In this document: in pieces, positions 41,090 through 50,350 of the stretch | How the letters are laid out: the number at the start of each line of letters is the position of its first letter | How positions within the stretch are numbered: the stretch's first letter is position 1 | Source: Saccharomycopsis malanga | Lineage: Eukaryota; Ascomycota; Saccharomycetes; Ascoideales; Saccharomycopsidaceae | NCBI GenBank assembly: GCA_004014935.1 | Contig: CP025322.1 | Location: 2,728,001 to 2,792,000 of the forward strand | Direction: 5' to 3' | Length of the DNA stretch: 64,000 bases | Notes under the pieces: model-generated | The model's database searches: none | What the model was told of the DNA's origin: nothing | The model's input: only the letters and a program-made list of their open reading frames with translations | Made by a program: the position numbers and the translations under genes

Positions 41090-44000
41090 ATGGCCAGTGC
41101 ATCTATTAGACCGTTTGAGTTGTCTCACGGGACTATTGAGACGAGTTTTCTTATTCCTACTGCGTCGTACTTCACGGCTACGCAATTAAAGGAGCAGTTC
41201 AGCAAATCTTTGCCTGTTCCTACCGAGAATTTTGCTGATGAGAACGAGCCTTCTACCCCCGGCGAATTATTGGGCAAGTTTCTTGGGTATGCTGCTGATT
41301 TGGTTGATCCTAGCGTGAGTGGGTTATTTGACGATGTGTTGAAATTGGCTCTTAGTGAGTTTGAGACCAATTATTTGAGCAACAATTCGAAGGACATCCA
41401 TTCGTTTGCCGCCGAATTGCTTGCGGATCCAGAGAACACGACCACTTCGTTGCCTAAAGTGAAGAATTTGATCAAGGACTACATCAGGGCCAAGCACATT
41501 TTGGGATCACCGTTCAAGAAGTCGATTTCGGGTCTTTATCAGCATCCACGGGTGAAAATATTTGCTATTTTCGGTGGCCAAGGAAGAAATGACTATTTTG
41601 ACGAGTTGGTGGAAATATATCAAATATACCATCCTCTTATTGTTGATCTTGTCAAATGCATCAATGACAAGTTGGTGCATCTTTTGGCGATCACGCCAGA
41701 GTCCAAAAACAACTTTTCTCAGGGCTTTGACTTGTGGGAATGGCTTAATAACCCGGAATCTGTTCCAGACGAGGACTATTTGTTGTCGGTGAGCATTTCG
41801 TGTCCTTTGATTTGTGTGATTCAGATTCTCCACTTTGCCATCACTGCCAAGATCCTCGGCTTGACACCTGGCGAATTGAAGAGCCATTTCAAAGGAACCA
41901 CCGGCCATTCCCAGGGCATTATCACTGCTATAGCTATTTCCTGCTCTGAGTCCTGGACGTCTTTTGTCGAAAACTCCATGAAAGCAATCAGTGCGTTATT
42001 CTTTATTGGCTTGAGATGCTCGCAGACCTATCCAAACCACTCGTTGCCTCCCTCGATCTTCCAGGACTCCATCGACAATAACGAGGGCAAGCCGTCTCCA
42101 ATGTTGTCCATCAGAGACTTGTCGCGTGCACAGGTCCAGGAATACATTGACAAGACCAACTCGCATTTGCCAGAGGAAAAGCAGGTTGTGATTTCGTTGG
42201 TGAACGGAGCCAGAAACTTGGTTGTTTCGGGACCGCCCCAGTCGTTGTACGGGTTGAATTTGGCTCTTAGAAAAGCCAAAGCCCCTGCTGGATTAGAGCA
42301 GTCGAGAATTCCGTTTTCCGAAAGAAAGTTGAAGTTCTCCAACCGGTTTTTGTCCATCAGCACTCCGTTCCATTCCCATTTGTTGAACAATGCAAACGAA
42401 TTGATCAAGCAGGATTTAATCAGAAACAATATCGAGTTTTACAGCAAGGAGTTGAAGATTCCTGTGATTGACTTCAACAATGGCCAGGATTTGCGCAGTT
42501 ACAAGTCTTCTATCATCTTGAGGGCTGTGTCGTTAATCACCAACATTCCTGTCAACTGGGAAACCGCCTGCAACCAAGTTTCGGCCACCCACATTGTTGA
42601 TTTCGGCCCTGGCGGCAGTTCTGGCATTGGGGCCTTGACTCATTACAACAAGGAAGGCACTGGCGTGCGTGTGATTGTCGCAGGCACATTGGATGTCAAT
42701 GCTGATGACGAGTTTGGCTACAAACAAGAGATGTTTGACAATGACGTGTCCAAAGTCAAGTTTGCGTGCAACTGGTTGAACGAGTTCAAGCCTGGTTTGG
42801 TCAGAAACTCGAAAACCAACGAGATTTACATCAGCACCAAGTTTTCGCAGCTTATTGGCAGAGCTCCGTTGATGGTTCCTGGAATGACGCCTTCTACTGT
42901 CGACCCTGAGTTTGTCACTGCCACCTTGAATGCCGGCTACAATATTGAGATTGCTGGCGGTGGCTATTTTGATCCAAAGACCTTTGAGGCTGCGTTGCGC
43001 GACGTTGCTGCAAACGTCAAGCCGGGCACCGGAATCAGCATCAATTTGATTTATGTGAATCCTAGAATGCTCCAATGGGGCATTCCGTTGATCAAATCGT
43101 TGCGCGAGAGAAACTTTCCTATCCAGTCTCTTACAATCGGCGCCGGCGTGCCTTCTTTGGAAGTGGCCACCGAATACATTGAAACATTGGGCTTGACTTA
43201 CTTGGGCTTGAAGCCTGGCTCCATTGACGCCATCCACCAGGTCATTGCCATTGCCAAAGCACACCCTGCGTTCCCTATTGTGTTGCAATGGACCGCTGGA
43301 AGAGGCGGAGGCCACCATTCGTTTGAGGACTTCCACCAGCCAATGTTGGAGACTTATGCCAGCATCAGACGGTTCAAAAACATCATTTTGGTTGCCGGCT
43401 CGGGCTTTGGCTCCGCCCAGGACACGTATCCATATCTCACTGGTAAATGGTCGACCCAGTTCAACTATCCCGAGATGCCCTTTGACGGCTTTCTCTTTGG
43501 CTCCCGCGTGATGATCGCCAAGGAGACCAAGTTGAGCGACGAGGGCAAACAGCTTATTGCCTCGTCTCCGGGGGTAGCCGATTCCGACTGGGAGGGAACC
43601 TACAAGAAACCGACCGGCGGAATTCTCACTGTTCGGTCCGAAATGGGAGAACCTATCCACAAGGTTGCTACCCGAGGCGTGCAGCTCTGGGCGGAAATCG
43701 ATAAGGAGTATTTCACCTTGAAACCAAAAGACATGATCAAAAAGTTGATGAAAAACAAACACAGCATCATTGAAAAGTTGAACAAAGATTTCCAAAGACC
43801 TTGGTTCGGAATCAACTCCAAAGGTCCGTGCGACGTCAAGGACATGACTTATTCCGAGGTGTCTGCCCGTTTGCTTGACTTGTTGTATTATGAGCCAGAC
43901 AAACAGTGGATTGATGTGTCGTTGACCAAGTTGCTATTCAACTGGTTGCAGAGAATCGAAGAACGGTTTGTAGACAAGGAAACTGAAAGTATTTTGTTGC

Positions 44001-47000
44001 TAAACGACTTGAAAAACAACCCTAAACAAGTATTGAACAAACTCAACATGACGTTCCCGGATCTGACCGAACAATTGGTCAATGCTTACGATACCAACTA
44101 CTTTCTCAAATTGTGTGCAAACCCAATGCAAAAACCAGTTCCATTCATCCCAGTCTTGGACGAACGTTTTGAAACATATTTCAAAAAGGACTCTTTGTTC
44201 CAGTGCCAGAACTTGCGGTTTGTTCCTGATCACGACATCCAAAGAACTTGCATCTTGCACGGACCAGTTGCCGCCCAATACACCAACAAGGTCAACGAGC
44301 CAATCAAAGAATTGATGGACAAGATCAATCAGGGATTAATCCAACAGTTGGTTGCAGAATATTACGACAATGACCCTTCATTGATTCCGAAAGAGGAGTA
44401 TTTCGGTGGGGTTGTTCCTAAAACGGCCAAGCCCGTGGGGGTCAAGGTTGACGCGTCAACGAACAAGATGACGTACAAGGTGGGTGAGGCTGTGAATGTG
44501 GATGTTGATTCTTGGATTGACATGTTGGCAGGGCCTGTGAAGAACTGGCGCCATGCGTTCTTCACCAGCAAGTATTTTGTACAAGGCATTGATTATATTG
44601 ATAATCCTATCCGTGGTTTGGTAGAGCCTTTTGCCAATTGTGTTATGGAAATTGAGAATCCAGAAACCGTGTCCAAGACCGTTTTCCGTATGAAGGACGG
44701 CAATAGCAGAACTGTGCTTGAAATCAGATTGTTGGAAGACGAGGCAACCATTGAAACATTGCTCTACACAGACAGATGCCGTGACATGACTCCGTTGCCA
44801 CTACAGTTGCTTTACACCTACAATAGCGCCGACGGTTTTGCTCCTATTGTGGAGAAGATTGAGGACCGCAATGAACGCGTCAAACAGTTTTACTGGAAGT
44901 TGTGGTTTGGCAGCAACGACCCATATGTTGACGACTTTGACTTGCATCATTCGACCTACGGCGCCCATTACACCATCACTGCCAAGCAGGTGGCCGAGTT
45001 TGCCCATATCATCAAGAACAAGAACGACTATTGCAAGACCCATGCGCCTATGGACTTTGCCATTGTTATTTCCTGGGAGCGGATCATGAAATCGGTGTTC
45101 CACCGCAAGATTGACGGCAACATTCTCAATCTTGTGCATTTGTCCAACCAATTCACGGCCCGGTCGGGGGTGGAGTTGTTGCGGACCGGTGATGTGGTCG
45201 GTAGCAAGTCGGAAGTGTTGTCGATTGTGAACACGGCAACCGGAAAGCGTGTCAAGGTGTTGGGCACCATTTTCCGAGTCGACGAGTCACAGCCGCATTC
45301 CGAGGGCGAGGCCATCTTGGATGTTGAGTCGGAATTCTTCTACCGAGGCGTGTACAACGATTTTGAAAACACATTTGACAAGATTGTCGAGAAACCGGTC
45401 AAGGTGCACCTCGGATCTTTGAAAGATGTCGCAGTGTTGAAATCAAAGGATTGGGCGCTTTTCGACGACGAGGACGTGGATCTTTTGGGAGAAACCGTCA
45501 CGTTCCGTTGCGTGACCGATGTCACGTTCAAAAGCTTGAATGTCTACGCGTCCGTCAAAACCATTGGTCAGATCTTGGTCGAATTGCCTACTAAAGAGAT
45601 CAGACAAGTCGGAGAGGTTGTCTATGAAGCCGCTGAGTCGTACGGACATCCTGTTCTCGATTACTTGGCCCGGAACGGAACTCCAATTGAGGAAACCAAA
45701 ATGTTCGAGACTCCTATTCCGGTGGCCACCTCCGAGTCGGTCGGAACAATCCGACTTCCAGGAACCAACGACCCTTATGCTGTTGTGTCAGGTGACTACA
45801 ATCCTATTCACGTTCTGCCAGTGTTTGCGCGCTACGCTGCGTTGCCTGGCACCATTACTCACGGCATGTACACTTCTGCGGCCGTGAGAGGGTTGGCCGA
45901 GATGTGGGGCGCCGACAATGTTGCTGAACGTGTCCGCGCCTTCAAAGCAACGTTCACTGCCATGGTGTTGCCAGGGTCTGAGCTCACGTGCGACTTGGAG
46001 CATATTGGCATGGTCAACGGACGTAAGATTGTCCGGATCACCGCCCGTAATTCTGCTTCGGGCGATGTTGTTCTTGCAGCCGAGGCCGAGATTTCTCAGC
46101 CGGTTTCCGCATATCTATTCACCGGCCAAGGATCCCAGGAACAAAACATGGGAATGGATCTTTACCGAGCTTCAGCGGTGGCACGTGACGTGTGGGATCG
46201 GGCCGACAGCCATTTGATGCACCAATATGGGTTCTCAATCTTGGACATTGTGCGCAACAATCCTAGTGAGTTGACAATTCATTTTGGCGGTGTTGCCGGC
46301 CGTGCAATCCGCAAAAACTATACCAGTATGACTTTTGAAACCATTGATGCCAACGGCAACTTGCGCTCAGAGAAGATTTTCAAGGAAATCACCGCCAAAT
46401 CCAAGTCGTACACGTTCAGACTGCCTGGTGGTTTGCTTTCGGCAACCCAATTCACGCAGCCGGCGTTGACTTTGATGGAAAAGGCAGCTTTTGAGGATTT
46501 GAAGAGCCGTGGCTTGGTTCCTGAAAACTGCGTCTTTGCTGGCCACTCTTTAGGTGAATACAGTGCCTTGGCATCCCTAGGAGACGTCATGCCTATCGAA
46601 TCGTTGGTCGAGGTCGTGTTCTACAGAGGTATGACCATGCAAGTCGCTGTCGAAAGAGATGACCAGGGAAGATCCAATTACGGTATGGTTGCTTGTAACC
46701 CGTCACGTGTCAGCAAGACGTTTGATGACGCGGCCTTGCGGTTTGTTGTTGATGCGATTGCCAAGAGAACCAATTGGTTGTTGGAGATTGTCAACTATAA
46801 TGTTGAAAACCAGCAGTATGTTGCCGCAGGCGATTTGAGGGCTCTTGACACGTTGTCTAATGTGCTCAATGTGTTCAAATTGAAGAAAATCGATATTGTT
46901 CGCTTGCAGAAGGATTTGTCCGTTGAGAAAATCACTGATTATTTGAACGACATCACTGATGAGGTCGCCAAACAAGCCGTTGCCAAACCTCAACCAATTG

Positions 47001-47275
47001 ACTTGCAAAGAGGCTTTGCTTGTATTCCTCTCAAAGGTATTTCCGTGCCTTTCCATTCGTCCTACTTGAGAGGTGGCGTCCAGCCGTTTAAAAAGTTTTT
47101 GTTGAAGAAAATTCCTCAAAAGGCCCTCAAGGTGGACAACTTGGTCAACAAGTACATTCCTAACTTGACCGCAAAACCTTTCGAGGTCACCAAGGAATAT
47201 TTTGAAGACGTGTACAAATTGACCGGTTCTGAGAGAATCAAACATGTCATTGACAACTGGGAGAGTTATCAGTAG
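41090..47275 (+). CDS. FAS1: Fas1, beta subunit of type I fatty acid synthase
   Basis: Multifunctional beta chain of the alpha6beta6 cytosolic fatty acid synthase. It holds acetyltransferase, enoyl reductase, dehydratase and malonyl/palmitoyl transferase domains in that order. The first ATG (41090, MASASIRPFELSHG) gives 2061 residues, against 2051 in S. cerevisiae; the frame upstream opens only with TTG. Acetyltransferase Ser274 is in GHSQG, at the same residue number as I recall for S. cerevisiae. The enoyl reductase carries APLMVPGMTP and GRGGGHHS. The dehydratase motif is DYNPIHV. Transferase Ser1820 is in GHSLGEY. Codon use is strongly biased. CTG codons at residues 1576 and 1778 align with Ser in S. 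cerevisiae Fas1, a marker of CTG-Ser decoding. Confidence 0.98.
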   Translation: MASASIRPFELSHGTIETSFLIPTASYFTATQLKEQFSKSLPVPTENFADENEPSTPGELLGKFLGYAADLVDPSVSGLFDDVLKLALSEFETNYLSNNSKDIHSFAAELLADPENTTTSLPKVKNLIKDYIRAKHILGSPFKKSISGLYQHPRVKIFAIFGGQGRNDYFDELVEIYQIYHPLIVDLVKCINDKLVHLLAITPESKNNFSQGFDLWEWLNNPESVPDEDYLLSVSISCPLICVIQILHFAITAKILGLTPGELKSHFKGTTGHSQGIITAIAISCSESWTSFVENSMKAISALFFIGLRCSQTYPNHSLPPSIFQDSIDNNEGKPSPMLSIRDLSRAQVQEYIDKTNSHLPEEKQVVISLVNGARNLVVSGPPQSLYGLNLALRKAKAPAGLEQSRIPFSERKLKFSNRFLSISTPFHSHLLNNANELIKQDLIRNNIEFYSKELKIPVIDFNNGQDLRSYKSSIILRAVSLITNIPVNWETACNQVSATHIVDFGPGGSSGIGALTHYNKEGTGVRVIVAGTLDVNADDEFGYKQEMFDNDVSKVKFACNWLNEFKPGLVRNSKTNEIYISTKFSQLIGRAPLMVPGMTPSTVDPEFVTATLNAGYNIEIAGGGYFDPKTFEAALRDVAANVKPGTGISINLIYVNPRMLQWGIPLIKSLRERNFPIQSLTIGAGVPSLEVATEYIETLGLTYLGLKPGSIDAIHQVIAIAKAHPAFPIVLQWTAGRGGGHHSFEDFHQPMLETYASIRRFKNIILVAGSGFGSAQDTYPYLTGKWSTQFNYPEMPFDGFLFGSRVMIAKETKLSDEGKQLIASSPGVADSDWEGTYKKPTGGILTVRSEMGEPIHKVATRGVQLWAEIDKEYFTLKPKDMIKKLMKNKHSIIEKLNKDFQRPWFGINSKGPCDVKDMTYSEVSARLLDLLYYEPDKQWIDVSLTKLLFNWLQRIEERFVDKETESILLLNDLKNNPKQVLNKLNMTFPDLTEQLVNAYDTNYFLKLCANPMQKPVPFIPVLDERFETYFKKDSLFQCQNLRFVPDHDIQRTCILHGPVAAQYTNKVNEPIKELMDKINQGLIQQLVAEYYDNDPSLIPKEEYFGGVVPKTAKPVGVKVDASTNKMTYKVGEAVNVDVDSWIDMLAGPVKNWRHAFFTSKYFVQGIDYIDNPIRGLVEPFANCVMEIENPETVSKTVFRMKDGNSRTVLEIRLLEDEATIETLLYTDRCRDMTPLPLQLLYTYNSADGFAPIVEKIEDRNERVKQFYWKLWFGSNDPYVDDFDLHHSTYGAHYTITAKQVAEFAHIIKNKNDYCKTHAPMDFAIVISWERIMKSVFHRKIDGNILNLVHLSNQFTARSGVELLRTGDVVGSKSEVLSIVNTATGKRVKVLGTIFRVDESQPHSEGEAILDVESEFFYRGVYNDFENTFDKIVEKPVKVHLGSLKDVAVLKSKDWALFDDEDVDLLGETVTFRCVTDVTFKSLNVYASVKTIGQILVELPTKEIRQVGEVVYEAAESYGHPVLDYLARNGTPIEETKMFETPIPVATSESVGTIRLPGTNDPYAVVSGDYNPIHVLPVFARYAALPGTITHGMYTSAAVRGLAEMWGADNVAERVRAFKATFTAMVLPGSELTCDLEHIGMVNGRKIVRITARNSASGDVVLAAEAEISQPVSAYLFTGQGSQEQNMGMDLYRASAVARDVWDRADSHLMHQYGFSILDIVRNNPSELTIHFGGVAGRAIRKNYTSMTFETIDANGNLRSEKIFKEITAKSKSYTFRLPGGLLSATQFTQPALTLMEKAAFEDLKSRGLVPENCVFAGHSLGEYSALASLGDVMPIESLVEVVFYRGMTMQVAVERDDQGRSNYGMVACNPSRVSKTFDDAALRFVVDAIAKRTNWLLEIVNYNVENQQYVAAGDLRALDTLSNVLNVFKLKKIDIVRLQKDLSVEKITDYLNDITDEVAKQAVAKPQPIDLQRGFACIPLKGISVPFHSSYLRGGVQPFKKFLLKKIPQKALKVDNLVNKYIPNLTAKPFEVTKEYFEDVYKLTGSERIKHVIDNWESYQ

Positions 47276-47742
47276 GAGATGAAACATCTGATACATTACG
47301 CTTTTGCTTTTTGGAGAGAAGGCAGGAGTGAGGATTTTGTAGTTTTGTTCGTCTGTTTGTTTGTTTGTTTTACTGATTATTCTTTGCTTTATGTTTCATT
47401 GAATGTGTTGTTTTATTAAATATCTTGTTTTATTGAATATATTATTGTTTTACTGAACGTCTTGTTTTACTATTGTTTTTGTTCAATATTGGTTAGTAGT
47501 CCGTTTTATAGTATCATGGAAGACTTGATAATGACTATACGACAGTCAAAATACCCACTACCAACTTGAACTAATGGCAGAGAGTTGATTGTTACCATAC
47601 AAACCGCACTTGGGGACTACAATGTTTATACTATACTTGTGAAATAAATATATAAAGAGGATAGATGTAGAAGTGACGTTAGGGCCCTGGCTATAGTAAT
47701 GCTACCAACGTTACACTTATGTTATGTACTATGTAATATTAA

Positions 47743-47802
47743 GATGAGTCTACGTTTTCGTTTTACCCATTCTCCGGTCAATACAAACTCATCTTAATGT
47801 TT
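47743..47802 (+). repeat. Repeat-C minimal end pair
   Basis: AATATTAAGATGAGT at the left and ACTCATCTTAATG at the right are inverted copies; between them is the GTTTTACCCATTCTCC end motif of repeat-C. Confidence 0.5.
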
Positions 47803-47833
47803 CATCCTAGGTGCAAAGCATATATGTCGAGCT

Positions 47834-48193
47834 ATTGATAATAACGTCTTATATTTCAAGCCCATTACATATCAGTTTCGAGTATACGCGCGATGTCTAA
47901 AGGGACTTGGAAGCCCAATCATGTCCTTTTGATCATAGTTGGCTCACCCATGTTCCTGGGCCATTTGGCTCAGTGATCAGAGCTCTGGGAGAAGAGAACA
48001 AAAACCTATCGGGTCCACGGGTGAGCGAAATATGATCAAAAGGACTTGATTGGGCTTTACTCCCTTAGACATAGCACGTATACTCGAAACTGATATGTAC
48101 TGGACTTGAATATATGATATTATTAAGTGCTATCTGCTAGATTATCCTGCCAGGTCTATTTCTCTTCTTCGAGAGCACGGCCCAGTGGCTGAA
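47834..48193 (-). mobile_element. SINE-A copy split by an opposite-strand SINE-A
   Basis: Minus-strand 3' part at 47834-47954 and head remnant at 48126-48193 flank a plus-strand short-subfamily copy (about 47955-48125). The junctions do not show a clean duplication, so nested insertion or rearrangement are both possible. Confidence 0.72.
47955..48125 (+). mobile_element. SINE-A short subfamily copy inside another SINE-A
   Basis: Starts CCTGGGCCATTTGGCTCAG, lacks the B box, and ends with ACTGGACTTGAATATATGAT and a short ATT tail. Confidence 0.75.
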
Positions 48194-48308
48194 TTTTTGT
48201 AATCCTACAATTAAATTCTACATCCATACCATAATACATAACGTTAGATTGACATGCCAGACTATAATACTTTAGGGTGTTTACTATTAGATGAATGCTC
48301 ATTGTTAA

Positions 48309-49973
48309 TTAACGAATAGTCATTACTCTGTGCATTTGTTTGCCTCCATTTCTTAGAGAACTTTCCTCGTCACAGCCTTTATTGTTGGGGATATCGAAGA
48401 TTTTCCAGAATTTCAAGTTTTCATCGCCAGCAGCAGTGGCAAGAGTCATACAGTCTGGACTCAAGGCACTGTACAAGATTCTGGCATCGTGGGAGTTTAC
48501 GATTTCCCCGGTTTTTTGTAGTGTAGGATATGAATAGACTGAGATGCTGTTATTTGGATAACCGCTGGTGCAGACTATTTCCTTGCCGGTTCCATGGGAG
48601 GTTCCCCAGTTGAGAGAAGTTATTTGGGAGCCGGTATTGATAGAGTTGACTCTTGCACCGGTGGTGGTGTTCCAAAAGTGTATGTATTTATCGTTGGAGC
48701 CGCCACCGGTAGCCAATAATGAGGACTGGTAGTCGCACCAGCTTACGGCTTTGACAGCGGCGGTATGGGTGGTTTTTGAGAATTGTGGAATGGAGCTTCT
48801 GGCGTCCCAGATGTTTACTATATTGTCATTGCCTCCGGTAGCCAACTGGTTGCCGTCCAGTCTCCATTGGATGCCGCAGAGTTCTGCGGTATGGTTTTTC
48901 AACTCAGCAACGACATGCTTAGCTATTCTAACGTCATTATTCAAGATCTCGCCTGATCTGGAACCGCTGGTGACAAGATGGTTGGACCACGCATGGCATG
49001 CCACTCTGGTGTCGGTTGTTCTCATGGTTCTGAGTTTGGTATTGTCCTCGATGTCCCACACTTCGATAGTGCCGTTGTCCTTGCCTATGGACAAGTAGGA
49101 GCCATCGTCAGACCATGATACTGACGTCACAAGACATTCGCACAGCGTAAGAAGATTTACAGAGCCTACGGAAGCCTGCCATATATAAACCGCATTTTCC
49201 AAAGCCACTGCAAGCAAGTTGTTGGAAGACCAGCTGAGAAGACTGAGATAGTAGTCGTCAACCAATCCGGGCGCATCTAGAATCCTCTCTGGGATGTTTG
49301 GGATCTTTCTAGCCCGGGCAAGGGCTGTAGAAGGGTTGATTCCTGTGCTCTGCAACCGCGACGTTTCCAACACGCTGGAGAGCCCCAAGGTGCTGGTGAA
49401 CTGTGAATGCAAGTCGATTGTTCTTTTGCTCTCTGGCGGTGGAGGCTGGAACTGAAGAATCTTCTGGTTAATGTTCAAGCCACACACCTGTGCTACAGAC
49501 CGCTGGTATATCTTTGTGGATTGGAACTCGATGTGTTTCGACGGCGAGTCTGTAGGCTGTGGGTTCATTTCCTCGTTGAATAGCTTTCCAGAGTTATGGT
49601 AGCAAGAAGGAATAAACCGATCGGTGGTCGAAGCTCTTTTCAAAGCACGTCGACTTGGTGAAGGTGGCCCATTACTGCTTTTATTACTGCTGGCCATGCT
49701 GCTGTTCGAATGCACCACCGGAAAATGTTTTCCTGTAAGCGTAGAACTGTCCAATATCGACTTGTCGTTCCAGTCACTCGTCACTACATTGAGCTTTGTA
49801 GGCGAAGAAAACGTAGGCTTTGACAAGTAACTCTGGCTCCGCGAGATGTTTGGCGACCGACTCGTGAATATGAGCCTTTTGGACGGTGAACTCGACTGTT
49901 TCCGCTGCTTGTGGTTGCTGAGAAACGGATCATTCTCAAACTTTCTAGATGGTGAATCAAATACTGTAGACAT
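48309..49973 (-). CDS. CDC20: Cdc20, WD40 activator of the anaphase-promoting complex
   Basis: Mitotic APC/C co-activator that delivers securin and cyclin B for ubiquitination and is the target of the spindle checkpoint. 554 residues (610 in S. cerevisiae). The N-terminus has SPTKLNVVTSDWND, shared with yeast Cdc20 rather than Cdh1. The C-box is DRFIP (residues 118-122). The blade entry motif IPERILDAPGLVDDYYLSLL starts a seven-blade propeller with TGGNDNIVNIWD, HTAAVKAVSWC and GDENLKFWKIF. The C-terminal IR tail (MTIR) docks to the APC/C. It is convergent with FAS1 across a SINE-rich kilobase and divergent from DBP10. Confidence 0.93.
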   Translation of the reverse strand: MSTVFDSPSRKFENDPFLSNHKQRKQSSSPSKRLIFTSRSPNISRSQSYLSKPTFSSPTKLNVVTSDWNDKSILDSSTLTGKHFPVVHSNSSMASSNKSSNGPPSPSRRALKRASTTDRFIPSCYHNSGKLFNEEMNPQPTDSPSKHIEFQSTKIYQRSVAQVCGLNINQKILQFQPPPPESKRTIDLHSQFTSTLGLSSVLETSRLQSTGINPSTALARARKIPNIPERILDAPGLVDDYYLSLLSWSSNNLLAVALENAVYIWQASVGSVNLLTLCECLVTSVSWSDDGSYLSIGKDNGTIEVWDIEDNTKLRTMRTTDTRVACHAWSNHLVTSGSRSGEILNNDVRIAKHVVAELKNHTAELCGIQWRLDGNQLATGGNDNIVNIWDARSSIPQFSKTTHTAAVKAVSWCDYQSSLLATGGGSNDKYIHFWNTTTGARVNSINTGSQITSLNWGTSHGTGKEIVCTSGYPNNSISVYSYPTLQKTGEIVNSHDARILYSALSPDCMTLATAAGDENLKFWKIFDIPNNKGCDEESSLRNGGKQMHRVMTIR

Positions 49974-50265
49974 CCTTGAAATTTTATTTTATTTTTTTCC
50001 CTATGATTTCCTCTAAAAGACAGTCAGTCTCCCAAATTTCTAGTCTTGCCTGCTATACAAAAACTCTTTACGATCCTGAAAACTCGGCCAGCAAACAGAA
50101 AAAAGATCTCTGGTAAGATCAGCCTAGTCTCAACTGATATTCTGTATTCGTTGGCCTGCTTGTTTACCTTTTGCCTAAAACAGCCGCAATGTTTTCGTCA
50201 CGTGCGCAGCTTAGCTGGCACCGCAGGTATCATGTGGCACATGTAAGATTGTGCGTCCTTGTGCA

Positions 50266-50274
50266 TGCTCATCG
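50266..50274 (-). promoter_or_regulatory. PAC element match upstream of DBP10
   Basis: The minus strand reads CGATGAGCA, matching the PAC core (GCGATGAGMT) found in promoters of yeast ribosome-biogenesis genes. It is 77 bp before the DBP10 ATG. Confidence 0.65.
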
Positions 50275-50296
50275 AAAAAAAAAAAAAAAAATTTAT

Positions 50297-50306
50297 AAAT
50301 TTTTCA
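50297..50306 (+). promoter_or_regulatory. RRPE element match upstream of DBP10
   Basis: AAATTTTTCA (reverse complement TGAAAAATTT) matches the rRNA-processing element. It lies 23 bp from the PAC match, the usual pairing, next to a poly(A) tract at 50275-50291. Confidence 0.65.
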
Positions 50307-50350
50307 ATTTGGGGAATTAGCATATTACGACTAGTATTAGGAGCAGCAAA

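Noticed and set aside
42533-43795. 420-codon antisense reading frame inside FAS1
   Set aside because: It exists only because of the biased codon use of FAS1 and has no domain similarity.
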